A stretch of DNA of 64,000 bases from Augochlora pura. Its lineage: Eukaryota; Arthropoda; Insecta; Hymenoptera; Halictidae. Below, one piece after another: positions 25,135 to 36,615 of this stretch. Numbering within the stretch: the first letter of the stretch is position 1; the number at the start of each line of letters is the position of its first letter. The stretch spans positions 27,269,214 through 27,333,213 of the forward strand of contig NC_135778.1 in the NCBI RefSeq assembly GCF_028453695.1. Reading direction: 5' to 3'. The position numbers and the translations under genes were made by a program. Below the pieces are notes generated by a model, which was not told where the DNA came from, did no database searches, and saw only the letters and a list, made by a program, of their open reading frames with translations.

Positions 25135-25273
25135 GATGCGAGTTCCCGGCGGAGTGGAATGGCCGGTGGTTCGAATCGGGGAATCTGGGCCCGGTGAAGG
25201 TGAACGGGTCCCTGATGACCAGCAAGGGCACCTGCATCGACGCCGTGGACGACAAGTTCCTCATACACGACAC
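25135..25273 (+). CDS. Internal exon of an uncharacterised Cys-rich secreted or membrane protein
   Basis: A 139-nt exon bounded by a pyrimidine tract plus CAG at 25131-25134 and a consensus donor GTGAGT at 25274-25279. In the frame starting at 25137 it reads CEFPAEWNGRWFESG, then NLGPVKVNGSLMTSKGTC, then IDAVDDKFLIHD, with no stop. It enters after the first base of a codon and leaves after the second base of the next. Third positions are mostly G or C, and the two Cys and three Trp/Phe aromatic positions look constrained. From memory this matches the N-terminal extracellular domain of an arthropod-specific family annotated only by DUF numbers (DUF7042-7045 type). Function is unknown, and family membership is recalled, not computed. 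Neighbouring exons, signal peptide and stop were not found in the window. Confidence 0.8.
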
Positions 25274-26254
25274 GTGAGTCTCTCGTTTGAATTGCATGTG
25301 AAATATCGGTTTCCTACGGTATGAAACGATGCGCGCGGATCGTATTTCATCCCTTTATCCGCGACAGCCGACCGACTCTGCCTCTCTCTCCCTCACACCC
25401 CGCCCCCCCCCCCCCCCCCCCCCGGTCCCCCCCGTCCTCCCCTCTTCTACCCCGTCGACCGTTTCGTTCGAGCTTTTATTAATTAACTTCGCCCGCCCTT
25501 TCTTGCGCCACCGGATCCCCCCACCCTTCGCCCTTCCATTGACAAAGTGGCCCGGGGCGACGTGCCAACCAGAGAGCACCGTATAAAAAGTTTCCACTGA
25601 AATTCAAGGGTGGGCGCGGCGAAGGGAGCCCGGCAAAGGGGAGCTTTCAGCGCCAAGGACGATTCTCGCGGAGCAAGGTAGAAGCTCCGCGGGGAGGATA
25701 CCTGCGCAGCCGGCTTGTATATCGCGCCGTGTAATATTATAATGGATGTTAATGCCGCCCCCCCCCCCTCCGTTGGGATGGTGATGGGGGATGGAGGTAG
25801 GGTAGGAGGGAAACGCGAATCGTTCCGCTCGAGAGAAAGGCCGGGCAGGTGCGCGCCAGAGATCAGGGAAAAATAGTCGACCGCCTTTGAGCCGGCTCGA
25901 TATCGTTTCTGTTTCTGCTTCTCTGAAGGGATTCGGATAATTGCTCGGGCTGCTCCGTGGGCCGCGCACGGATGACCCAGTGAACCCCTGTGCTTCTGTC
26001 GCCAGCCGCGGCGCCGAAACGATCGATACACGTCGTTAAAAGGAAATCGATCGAGCGGCGACGCACTTTCGCCATTCTTCCTATCTTTTCCACGTGTCGT
26101 TCGTCGGTACGTGAGACAGGACCGTGACGCGCTGCTCTGCGGATTGATCTCGGAATTTTTTAACCCGCCGGAACGTGCGTCACGCGCTTCAAACGTCGTC
26201 GAACGTGAAGGAAATGACGGCTGTGTTTGTTTACTTGGTTCGAGATCGTCAATG
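25274..26254. other. GC-rich sequence downstream of the exon
   Basis: Presumed intron. It contains C runs at 25403-25423 (21 C) and 25758-25768 (11 C). A 283-codon minus-strand open frame at 25483-26334 is the longest in the window but is low-complexity, lacks motifs and lies antisense in the presumed intron. It is not called a gene. Confidence 0.5.
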
Positions 26255-26951
26255 TTTCTTTTTTTACTCTGTTGATGCTTAAATTTAACATCGAGGCTTC
26301 TAATTGCACCAAACGTGCGCAGACGGAATGACAATATTTATTACTCGCTCCAATGAGGCTTAAAGGGCACAGCCGATTAAGATGGTCAAAACTGCCCTTA
26401 GAGGTTTTTCAATGAGTCATACACCGTTCGATAGCTGATCAATAAAAACTCATCTGTGTAAAATTTTAACCCTGTAACTTGTCCGTGAGGGTAGTTACAG
26501 GGTAAATTAGATTTCGCGGTTTTCCGGCATTTTTCTAGCTTTAGCGGCTTTCTAAAATTTTGAAAAGAATATGCCTTATTTTGGACATTAAGCCGCATGT
26601 TATAGAACTTTTTCAGATTTTTCAGTTGCAAGCTGTGATTATCAAAAATGAAAAACCCCCAAAAAATCGGAAAATTGAAAATTTCTCACTTTTATATTGT
26701 ATTCAACACTTTTATATTAATTCCCTGATAAAGTACTATCACGGTTCGTGTATTCAATTTTTCTCGGATTTTTTGCCAACCTGCAACATTGTCAAAAAAA
26801 ATGAAAACCCAATGTGTCGATGTTTTTTGCTGTCAGAATGAAGCTACTACTTTTCTAGCTTACCGCGAGAGTGGATTAAGTAATTTTAAACGTTATTGCA
26901 TCGAAACAAATAATTTTATAAACCTGAAAATGCAAATTAAGCGAGCAAAAA

Positions 26952-27000
26952 AGTTGTAACGAGTGGAATATATGCCAAAATGTTTCCACTCATTACAACT
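26952..27000. repeat. Hairpin upstream of the tRNA-like module
   Basis: AGTTGTAACGAGTGGAA (26952-26968) and TTCCACTCATTACAACT (26984-27000) are inverted with one mismatch, leaving a 15-nt loop. The tRNA-like sequence starts within a few bases of it. Confidence 0.85.
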
Positions 27001-27002
27001 AA

Positions 27003-27086
27003 ATCGGTTAGCGCGATGGTTAGAGCGTACGATTTCAGTGCTGCTGGGTTCGGGTTCAAATCGCGTCGGAGGCTAAGTTTTTTTTT
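27003..27086 (+). ncRNA. Degenerate tRNA-like Pol III module
   Basis: A box-A-like word (TTAGCGCGATGG, about 27008-27019) and a box-B-like word (GGTTCAAATC, about 27053-27062) are spaced as in tRNA genes, and a run of nine T (27078-27086), a Pol III terminator, follows. The D-arm can pair with one mismatch, but the acceptor and anticodon stems do not form. This is not a functional tRNA; it looks like a SINE-type promoter captured by the surrounding element. Confidence 0.5.
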
Positions 27087-27760
27087 GTAAAACACATTTT
27101 ATTTTTCCAATTCTATATCACATGGTTTATTTAAATGACTTTACAAATATGTTTGTAATGTTACAAAAAAATTTTTTTTACGGCTATGCCCTTTAAGTTC
27201 GAGCCTTCAAGCTACGTCAATCATAGTCAGGCAAGATATCCCTGTCTACTTACTTGCTCCACTGACGCTTAAATCTAAATTCGAAGCATCGAACTACAGC
27301 AAACGTGCTCAAACACGATACTACTAACGTTTAAATTGAAATACGAGGCTTCAAATTACGTGAAACATACGCAGATGCAATACTAGTATTAACTCTTTTG
27401 CTCCATCGACACTTGTATTTAAAGTGAAGGCTTTAAACTGCGCCAAACGTGACCAGGCAAGACGCCACTGTGTAATAACTGACTTCATCAAACACTAAAT
27501 GTACAACCGCGGCTTCAAGCTTCATTAGACGCGATCAAAGACCATAGCTTATTCAATTGCTTTTCTGATACATAAGTATATACTTAAAGCTTTCAAACTT
27601 CTTCAAACATCGTCAAGACTTATTCAATCGCTCCGTTGACGCCTGAATACACATTCAAGTGCTTCCAACCACATCAAACATATTCAAACAAGACATCAAA
27701 GCTACCAAAACGTAAATCCAAGTGCTTCAAATTTCATCGAACATGGTCAAACATGACGTC

Positions 27761-28600
27761 AGCGATTACTCGCTCACGAACACTTCATTCGTTGAGATTC
27801 TTCGCTGTTTTTGTATCATCGCTACCGCACATTGGCTCCGCCATCTTATATTTCACCTACTTCGACACGGTTTTGTGTTTTCGATCTCGCGAACCAGAGA
27901 TTCCAGAATTCGTTTGTTAATATTAAAATTGCTGTTTATCCTCGTGCACGCGCGCGAGGTTCTCTTCCGTAGCGTTTTCGAAATTCGCAGAGCGTTGGAA
28001 GCAGCGTATTTCGGGGGAGTGGCAAATATCGGCGCGCGTTCGCCGAAATTCCGGACACGATTTCAATTTTGGCCACGCGATAAAAGTTACCGATCGAATT
28101 AGACAAGAATCGCGGTGACGTTTGGCCGGATCGTTTGCGAAAATTATATCGACGAGAGATCGTCGCGAAATCGATCTCTGGAACGGACGCAGATGCGTTT
28201 TCCACTGTCGTGCGGACGACTGACGTTCTGCTGCGCTTCTGACGTATTAACAGGTCACGTGTCAGGCCGCGACGGAAGCGTCAAATATGGGAGAAATTGT
28301 AAAAAGGGAGCAACAAGCGTGCGATGTTGCCAACGTCGCTCAAAGATTCAGCAGCTTGAGCTCCCGTAAGTTCGTCGATATTCATACTAATTTAATGAGC
28401 CGATAACCATTTTAAAGTTTGCACTTTCCGCTTTTTGAATCTTTCAACCTCCTTTGCCGTAATCGGCGGTCGGAGCGCGAAACTGGCGCATAAAGAATGT
28501 ATGTTAACCCGCAAGGATCTCTTGATATTAATCAAGTGACTCGGTTGAAATCATAATGACGTAAATCGCGCTTCTCTCATGGCGAGAAGTCATTTATTGT
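27761..28600. other. Unique sequence
   Basis: Single-copy, GC-moderate. Plus frames at 27636-28102 and a minus frame at 27936-28205 overlap without motifs. No gene recognised. Confidence 0.4.
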
Positions 28601-28800
28601 TAAGATAATTTATTATATACTATTAATAAATAGTATAGTTTATTTACAGTTAAATTTATTAACAGCCAAGTTGTATTTTCAGTTACGTTTATTATGAGTT
28701 TAGATTATTTACAGTTAAGTTTATTCACAGTTTAGTTAATTTAGAGTGAACTTTACAGTTTATTTCAAATATTCGTAAATTTAGATTACATTATTTTTAC
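28601..28800. repeat. AT-rich ~25-bp degenerate minisatellite
   Basis: Phrases of the form 'TTTATTTACAGTTAAGTTTA' / 'TTATTCACAGTTTAGTTAAT' recur over about 28620-28770. Confidence 0.5.
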
Positions 28801-29780
28801 TCGAAATATAGATTTAAATAAATGAATAATTAAACGGATTAAATAGATTTGAACTTCGTTGGAGGCAAGTGATTCTTAAGAATTTATAACATTGATATAA
28901 TTACAGTTAATTCAGTATTCTTAAAAGTATATTGAATAATGAACAGTCGAGATAACTGACTTATAGAAATAAGTCGACATGTTACAGGAATATACTAATG
29001 GAAAAATATTGTTAAAATTCGAAGGCTCGCGAAAAGAATAGTTGCGACTCCTACCGCGGCGTGATGCATCCCGGCGCGCATTCGAGAATCATTCGATGGG
29101 CCGGAATCGGAACGGAACAAACGGAATTATCGGCACACAATGTATCCATTTTGGCTCGGACTTATCTCTTTATCTCGGCAACCATCCCTCGGTCGTTAGA
29201 CGTTATCTATTTGATGGCAGGAAGCAACGATGCCAGCGGAATAGAATTTTCGTAAAGTGCATAAGATGATCTCCTAACGTCTTCTCATTCTTCTTTACTC
29301 GGATATTAAGGTCACTGCGAAATATAAGAATCTCACGGACCAAGGATAAAACGAAACGGAATAAAGGCTCGGGGGGGGGGGGGGGGGGGGGGCGCTTCGT
29401 CCGGGCCGCGTCTTACCGTTGATTGTACCATTTCCCGCACGAATTTCGTTCCCTGTTTCGCGCCTCAAAGGAACAAACAGACGAAATTTCGATAAATAAT
29501 CCCTCGTTAGCGCGCGCCCGATATCTCCGTGAGATACGTAAACGGCGTGTGTCCTACAAAGTTCCCGCGAAGCCGTACACTGTGCTGAAATTCGTGTCGC
29601 GTAAATGGCGCACGATCGACGCGCCTCGACGAAATAGATCGAACCAAGAGGGGAACTTAAATTCATGACGTTTCTCGGAATTGTTCGCGGATCAATTTCG
29701 ATTAGTTTAAAATCATCATGGCGTTAATCGCGTTTTCGAAAGCGTTGAGTTAGGTTATCAGATGCAATTCAAACGGGTGA
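28801..29780. other. Unique sequence with a 22-nt poly-G tract
   Basis: A run of 22 G at 29371-29392 lies within a CpG-rich island (29040-29660). Open frames on both strands have no motifs. Confidence 0.45.
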
Positions 29781-30650
29781 GAATGTTCTAAATAGTACCT
29801 TATTTAATAGTATTTTTAAGTAGGACTTCATTTAAGTATGGAATGAGATGGTATTTTCATATAATAGTTTATTTAAACATTGAATTAAATAGCACTTCTA
29901 ACTGGTAGTTTACTTAAGTGTCGAATGATATAGTATTTCAAATAGTACTTTATTTGAAACTGGTAAATGAAATAGTATTTATAAACAGTATTTTATTTAA
30001 ACATTAGTTGAAATAGTATTCTAAATTGTACTTCATTTGACTATTATATCAAGTAGTGCTTTAGTTAAGTATTAAATGACATAGTATTTACTAATAGTAT
30101 CTTACATAAGTATTCAATGAAATAGTATTTCCAAATATTATCTTATATAAGTATTAAATTAAATAGTATTCCAAATAGTACTGTATTTAACTATTATATT
30201 AAATTGTACTTGATTTAAGTATAAAATGAAATAGTACTTTATTTAGACATTGAATGAAATGTATTTCAAAATAGTATTTTACTTAAGCATTCAATGAACC
30301 AGTATTCCCAAATAGTTGTCTATTTAAGTACCAAATAAAACAATATTTTCAGATAGTACTTTATTTAACCATTATATCAAATAGTACTTTATACAAGTAT
30401 TAAATGAAATAGTTTCCTCAAACATTGTTTTATTCTGTCATTAAATGAAATAGTTTCTCTAAACAGTACGTAAGCATTAAATGAAACAATATTCCCAAAT
30501 ACTAGTCTATTTAATTATCAAATAAAACAGTATTTCCAAACTCCATTTAACTCCATTTAACCGTTACATCAAATAAAACTTCACCTAAATACTAAATAAA
30601 ATAGTATTCCCAAACAATGTACTATTTAAGCATCAAACAAAATAACATTT
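29781..30650. repeat. AT-rich ~40-60-bp AAATAGTA minisatellite
   Basis: The words AAATAGTATTTTCAAATAGT, ACTTTATTTAAGTATTAAAT and GAAATAGTATT recur for nearly 900 bp with irregular spacing. Divergence increases toward the 3' end. Confidence 0.75.
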
Positions 30651-31625
30651 CCAACCGGTACGTACATCTGCAAAAATTACAACGCTTATCATTCCCCACT
30701 AAACGGCTTCGACAATGATGTCCACCTCTAGAAATCACTGCCTGCGAAACTGTTATCTACCCCCGTATCCTTCCGCGCGAAATGTCGCCAAAAAATTCGA
30801 GAGGTTCGTAATTCGGTGGCTGTAAGTGTCCCCGAATCGATTGATTAAAAAGCGAGTGTGCCGTTCGGTGGCGGATTCTCGCCGCGAAACGTGTCCGGCA
30901 GTCGATAGGGGCGATTGTATCAGCGAGTGCTCTGGTTCTTCGTGGTTCCGGAAGAAGAAGCGGGAGAAGAAGAAGAAGAAGAAGAAGAAGAAGAAGAAGA
31001 AGACGACGACGACGAAGAAGAAGAAATTTCTCGGCGGTTTGGTGTTCTCATCGTCGGTTCCAGCTTATCACCGATCGCGGCAGCTTACGGCGATTCCCGA
31101 ACGGAGAACGCTTTAAGCTTCGTCACGATAGGTGGTCGGACGAAAAGTAGCGATGTGCGTAGATACTGTCTCTCCCGGTACGGCAACGAGTGCTCTTTCC
31201 GCGAAATTGGATCCCGGCCGCGGCGTAAGTTGCGGATAACGAGTGCCGCTCCGATTTAGAGATTTCGGTACGACTGGCTTGCGGAAGCTGGCTTGCGGAA
31301 GCCGGCGTGCGGCACGGCCGCGCCGAGCGGAATCCGCGCGGAATCGATACCCGCCGAAATGTATTCCCGCGCCGTCGGCTGCGCCAGCCTCGGCAGCCTC
31401 CTGGGAAGAATTCATTTCCGGTTTCGCGCGTGACGCCGGCTAGACCCTGCGCACGGTTAAATTTACATCCAGGCTTGGTACCGTTGGCCCACGGCAAAAT
31501 TAAGACTCGGCGAAAGAAATCGGTAAATTGGAACCGTGGTTTCCCACTTTGGCAATATCCGGTGGGATTTATTTCCAAGCAACGAACGAAACCGTTCGCT
31601 CCGGCGTGCTTTCGGTTGCCTTACC
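30651..31625. other. GC-rich sequence with a GAA microsatellite
   Basis: (GAA)n with GAC interruptions at 30951-31025 creates poly-Lys and poly-Glu frames that are not genes. A 15-bp duplication (GGCTTGCGGAAGCTG) lies at about 31276-31305. Otherwise single-copy. Confidence 0.5.
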
Positions 31626-32060
31626 GGGACGTTTATTTAACCATAAAAATTATTTGTCGACGTTATCTATGCACGTTCGTCAAGAAATAATGGCTCGAAT
31701 AACGAGCAGCAAATTCGTGTTTTAATTGAACAGATTAGTCAATTCGTTACCAATTTATTTTTACACAATGGATTCGAGCGGTATCTTCGCGAATTTTCCG
31801 ATTGTTTTATTCGATCATCGATGTAGCTACAGAAATTTTTTAACGATAATATCTATGTTCGCGCATCGGAAAATAATGGCTCGAATAATCGACAACAGAT
31901 TGCAGAGGAACTTGATCAAATTACGCGCTCCTCGTCAATTTGTTTTTTAACAATCGTCCGCACCAATCGCTTTCAAATTTTCCAGTTATTCCAGAGGGTC
32001 GGTAATGTAGCTTCGGAAATTTTTTCATAAAAACACCGATATCGGTTCATTAAAAATTAA
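31626..32060 (+). repeat. Three diverged ~180-bp direct repeats
   Basis: Similar segments start near 31640, 31819 and 32002. Shared words are GAAATTTTTTAACGATAATA, TCTATGTTCGCGCATCG-like text and AAATAATGGCTCGAATAA (31686 and 31873). Only the first part of the third copy is present. No resemblance to the ~190-bp superfamily core was seen. Confidence 0.5.
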
Positions 32061-32125
32061 TTACCGAAGCAGGAACTCGCGAGAACTATCTCAGTAACTG
32101 TAATTTGGAGAGTTTTGGCTGACTC

Positions 32126-32250
32126 TTGGAAATATAACCTGACGTATTTAGCTGAAATTTAACCGTACACTTCTTGCTGAAATTTAAGCTTACGCTTCGC
32201 GCTGAAATTTAACCGTACAGATTTCGCTGAGATTCGACCGCGCGAAGCAG
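32126..32250 (+). repeat. 25-bp minisatellite, 4-5 copies
   Basis: GCTGAAATTTAACCGTACAC followed by TTCTT repeats with exact 25-bp spacing from 32151; a degenerate copy precedes it. Confidence 0.85.
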
Positions 32251-35200
32251 CGCACCTGGACACCGGTGTAAAACGAAATCAATTTTAGCGGAGGGATTCG
32301 TAAATAAACGCGCGGACGGAAGAAAATTCTGTATTGTTTGATCGACCAGGCTGCGAACGGTGTTTGGGCTTGGCCTCTGTCCGAACATTATGTTTCCATC
32401 GAGCCCCGGCCGGCGCCGACCGAAAATTAAACGGTCCCGAGTACAATTTCATTCGACCTAATTGCGCACGGAATTTGTATGAAAAATTAATACGGCGCAC
32501 GGCGGCGTTGGGTGTATCCTTCGGGCGAGAGCAAACGGACAATTTCAAACAATGAAAATTGAAAAGCGGGAGCGGTTTTCAAAAAAATCCCCGCGCGCGC
32601 GCGCCCTATCGATGGTATTATTACTCGATTAAAAGCGCGCTCCTGCCGGGAAAGAGAAAAAAAGACTGTGCCGGCTCCGTTTCTCCGGCTGCCGTTTTGT
32701 TGTAGCTCAATTCTCGAAACCCAATTAATTTTGTTTGAACAGCGCTTTTTCCAATTTAGTTCGCCGCGCCGCGCCCGCCCCTCCCTCGGCCGACCCTCTC
32801 TGCGTCCGCGGCCGCGCCGTGTGCCTTTTGCAGCAAGTAAGATTGAACCGACGACCTGTGTGCACGGGTGTTTCGAAAGCAGGTGAACCGATTCGATTGA
32901 TCTACTCGCCCGGAGAAAATGGTCGGTCAGTTTTAAGGCCCGGGGAAATTAGGATCGCGGAGAAATTGCCTAGGAAAATTGGACCGTTTCAAATTAAACC
33001 CTTCGGAAATTAGGCTGCCGAAATATTGCGACGGCAGAAGCTCCGAGCTTGCAACATTATTGCTGATGAAATTAATGTTATAGTTGCAACAATAATACGA
33101 TGATACGTTCTGAAAAAGAGCCGAGTATTTTAATAACAATAATGGCATAATAAGAAACACAAAAAGGTGGCTTAGCAAACAAAAGAACTCCTTTATTTCT
33201 TTCGTAAACGGTACGGAATTATAAAACGCGTAACCGCGCAGCGAAATTTGCATACGAACAGATAATTAAAACGTTATAAAATACGAACGGTATCGTAATA
33301 CTGATATTTAATATTTCTACCTTTGTTAATTATTTTATTTTTTTTTATGCAGAAAACCAACTGCTGCGATTGTTAGCGCAGTCAATTTTATTCCACCCCT
33401 GCTTTAGAACGTTTACGAAAAGCGAAGGAATTTTTCGTTAAGTTGTTTTTTATTTTTCATTGCTCCCTCGTATGATGAAACGATTTTTAACTTTTTTTTT
33501 ATCAAAATAATTAGCTTTTTTACTAACGAATATTGGTATCCCTATACAAATTTTGACCCCTCTATGTATACGATAATATTAATCAGTGCAATAGAACAAA
33601 CTTAAGCAACGTTTTGAAATCTAATCTGAACGACTAAAATATTTTACAAATTTTAAATTAAGTACATTATCGTATAGTAAACGAGACACTTTATTTTTGA
33701 AATTTTAACGTTGCTCGAAATGACGAATGGAAAATTAGAGACATTGCTATTGCAGCGAGATATTTGATAACGAAACTGGTTAAATTTGGTTAGCTGAAAA
33801 GTGTATAGCGCCAAGCATTCGCGGATCGTAAGAGCAGCTCTAATCTCGCGCGGAAATAATTTGCCGGAAGTGCAGGACGGGACCGCGGGACGAGATAACG
33901 CGGGAATAAGAGTATTTTGACGTTGATTATATTTTTGCCGTTCAAAGGCAAGAAGGAGAGGAATGGAAGGAAGATCAGTCAGCGTTCCATTCCGGCGTCC
34001 ATTATGCAAGGTTTTCGCCGGGAGGCCGGCTGCAAAAAGGCGATGCGCTCGTTAGGGGGGCGTTTTAAGTTGTTAAAGACGTCGCCGAAGCAAAATAGAC
34101 TCCCGCTGCGAGCGCGGCAGTTACTTTTTACGGGGCACGACGGCGCGGCGTCATCGAGTCATTGAAATAAGATTTTTCGCGGCGAGGGTCTCCCACGCCG
34201 GCGGATAATTGGAAAATAGTCCCTCATTTCCCAATTAGGGGCCGTATCAGCCCGGGCTAATTCGCAGCCGCATTAGAAATAACGAGATTATTATCATTAA
34301 CGGTCTGATTGGATTAATGGCCACTCGAAGTCGATTCTCCGGTCGCTCGATTGTTTACCGGCCGATCATCGGGCGGGATTTAACGAACCGGAAACGGCAG
34401 ACCACGGTGCACGCACTCGGCTGCAATGAAAATGTTGCACAAAAATCAGAAAAAACATTTTCACGGATATTGGATAAGACGGTGTTTCTTGAGAATGAAA
34501 GTTGAAACGTTGAATATTTTTTAACCTTGAAGATTGCAACGAAATTAGGATTTTGTGTGCATTTAGGGTTGTTTTAAGTGTCATTCTGTGGATTTTGACA
34601 CGTCGACTTCGAATCCGGTTACGAAATCGTTTTTTTTTTGTACAGAAAGTCGATTAAAGTAGAGGAAGTAACGAGATCGAGATCTGCTAACATAATAGTA
34701 TAATATTATGGTATAATAAAGTATATAATAGCATAATGATACGATTACAATATAATTTCTATTACAAATTAAACATACGATAAAAGTTGTCTTTAGATCA
34801 CGATCTTATTAGTTCCTCCACTTAAATGGATCTTATTTCAAAAAATGACAATTTCGCAATCAAATTTGAAATCAGCTTGTCAAAATCCACATTAAAAAAT
34901 ACATAACATTTCATTCAAAAACAGTCTAAATATACACATCATCAGACAAAATCCCAGTTCTATGAAACTATATATGCAGCTGCTACTAAAACCAGTACAA
35001 CACAGAAAAACGAAAAATTTAAAATAACAATCTTCCTTTAATAATTACACAACTCCGACATGACTTAAATCATACAAATACCTGTAAATATAAGCTCCCT
35101 TACTGCATTATCCATACGTATAAAATTCCCCATCCTTCGCAATCGTTTATGGATCGATGTTCGCAGTTACGCTCTTCAGCGATAAAAGGTGTCCGCGTAA

Positions 35201-35863
35201 AATCCCGTACGACTATGAAAAATCACCGGGCGACCCTGATCGAGTCGCGCCGGTGATCCAAAGCCAGAACAGTTTCCGTGGTACGCGGGCGCGATACGTG
35301 CCGCCGTAACGAAAATGCGCGTTCGTAATAAATCGCGGAACGATTTATCCGGCCGCTGCAAAAGCGAAACTAGCGGTAAACAATCGCGGTGGTCCCGTCC
35401 GACGAGAATGAAGACCTAAAAACAAATTGGATCCGGCTGACACGCGAGTGCCGACAATAGGGAGATGCCGGCGGTGGAGCGGCCGTACCCTTTTTAATCG
35501 ATAAACAATTATTACGAGGCGTAAGCTCCAATCGGTCGTCATTACTTCGGATTATCGGTTACCGTTAATTGACGCTTGGCGTACGCCCGCGCTACGCAAC
35601 CCCCACCTCTCCTGGAACACCGCCCGTTGCCAAATGGCCGGCGGATGTCACGGCGAGGAACAATAAAGGTGTATCTAAAACGTAATGGAGATGGAAAACG
35701 AGGTATAATAATAACCGTTCGAACACGACGCCGAGTCGGAACACCCGGCCCCCGAACGCCCTGTAAAATGTTTTCAATAACGGGCAATTAATATCGCGTG
35801 CACGATGTAATAAAACATTCATCAACCGCCCTGTCGTTGCAACAATGTTTTGCAGGTTGGTCT
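32251..35863. other. Long unique stretch, nothing recognised
   Basis: GC-rich island at 32280-33010, AT-rich text at 33020-33900, island at 33900-34420, AT-rich text at 34500-35130, island at 35150-35800. No repeat array, inverted-repeat element or splice-bounded conserved frame was recognised. Short open frames are unsupported. Confidence 0.4.
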
Positions 35864-35977
35864 ATGGACGGAATTGGAAGTTCGTTCGGCGTACTTTTGT
35901 TTTTATTCGCGATCTCCGCGGTCGGTTCGCTGATACTTGGCGAACACGTGAGACGCCTGAGTGAGACAATGAAATGA
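35864..35977 (+). CDS. Candidate start exon or small ORF with signal-peptide-like segment
   Basis: ATG at 35864 opens MDGIGSSFGVLLFLFAISAV, then GSLILGEH, then VRRLSETMK and a stop at 35975-35977. Residues 8-26 form a hydrophobic stretch with small residues typical of a signal peptide or membrane anchor. A donor-like GTGAGA at 35948 falls right after codon 28, so the first 28 codons could be the coding part of a first exon (phase 0). An acceptor-like TTTTGCAG lies just upstream (about 35848-35855), so the ATG could also sit in a second exon. The phase does not fit the 25-kb exon, which also lies upstream. It may be chance; no homologue is recognised. Confidence 0.3.
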   Translation: MDGIGSSFGVLLFLFAISAVGSLILGEHVRRLSETMK

Positions 35978-35984
35978 TTTTAAT

Positions 35985-36615
35985 ACTTTTACTTGCTGCG
36001 ACAATGGTTGAGTAAATTATTGTGCAATCGGAGGGTTTGTAAAATAGGTGATAAAATTATTTGGAAAATTTTATTGGTCGGATGAGGGTATTTTAAATGG
36101 TTTTGTAGGTAGAAGTCTATTTGTTGGATTAATTATAGAGTAAATATTAACGTAAGCAGATTAGATGTTCAAAAATGAGATAATAAGGTAGCCAGAAAAT
36201 TTGCATTTGCTGACCAAGTATAAAATAAATTACTACGTAGGTAGAAGCGATGATAAATTAGGTAATAAAGTAATGAAAAACATTATGACCACCAGTACAA
36301 CCATGAAATAATTCATACTGTAGACAGAAGTGAGTTGTCGATGAATTGAATAATAAAATAACCGAAATATTTTTGTATCTGCTGGAATAAAGGTAAAATA
36401 AATTACTACACAAGTAGAATCGGAGGTAAATTAGATGATAAAATAATGAAAAACATCGTAATTGCCGGAGCAACCATGGAATAAATGATAAGGTATGCGG
36501 AGGTGTTGATAAATTAGAGAAAAAAAAAATGATTAAAAAATCTGCATCCGCTGGCACGGCGATGGAGTAAGTTACTATGTGGGGAGTGGAGGAGGGGGGT
36601 GTTGATAAATTAGAC
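35985..36615 (+). repeat. ~86-bp minisatellite
   Basis: Units near 36225, 36308, 36398, 36481 and 36567 share AATAAATTACTACGTAGGTA-GAAG and GATAAATTAGGTAATAAAGT-AATGAAAAACAT. Spacing is about 83-90 bp. Earlier, more diverged units reach back to about 36000. Confidence 0.75.

Larger units (their letters stand above)
26364..27192. mobile_element. 829-bp TTAA-flanked element carrying a tRNA-like module
   Basis: TTAA flanks both ends (26360-26363, 27193-27196). The ends are AGGGCACAGCCG and, reverse-complemented on the right, AGGGCATAGCCG. The left 280 bp and the following ~190 bp match the arm and loop of the fold-back element at 45423-46126. The right ~357 bp is different and holds a hairpin and a tRNA-like sequence. 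A palindrome (CCCTGTAACT...AGTTACAGGG) lies at about 26470-26503. No transposase frame is seen. The TTAA target suggests the piggyBac superfamily, though the AGGGCA termini are not the usual CCY start. Confidence 0.7.
26255..27760 (+). repeat. ~80-bp minisatellite split by a TTAA element
   Basis: Units such as TTGCTCCACTGACGCTTAAA, TCTAAATTCGAAGC and ACTACAGCAAACGTGCTCAA recur about every 75-83 bp on both sides of the element at 26364-27192 (left units from about 26270; right units near 27269, 27325, 27405, 27488, 27563, 27634, 27698). The element interrupts one unit exactly at its GCTTAA word. Confidence 0.75.

Noticed and set aside
25483..26334. Longest open frame (283 codons, minus strand)
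   Set aside because: GC-rich, low-complexity composition, antisense in a presumed intron, overlapping openings in other frames, no recognisable domain.
27003..27076. Functional tRNA gene
   Set aside because: Box A, box B and terminator are present, but the acceptor and anticodon stems do not pair.
30826..31259. Lys-rich and Glu-rich frames
   Set aside because: They come from the (GAA)n microsatellite in GC-rich noncoding DNA.
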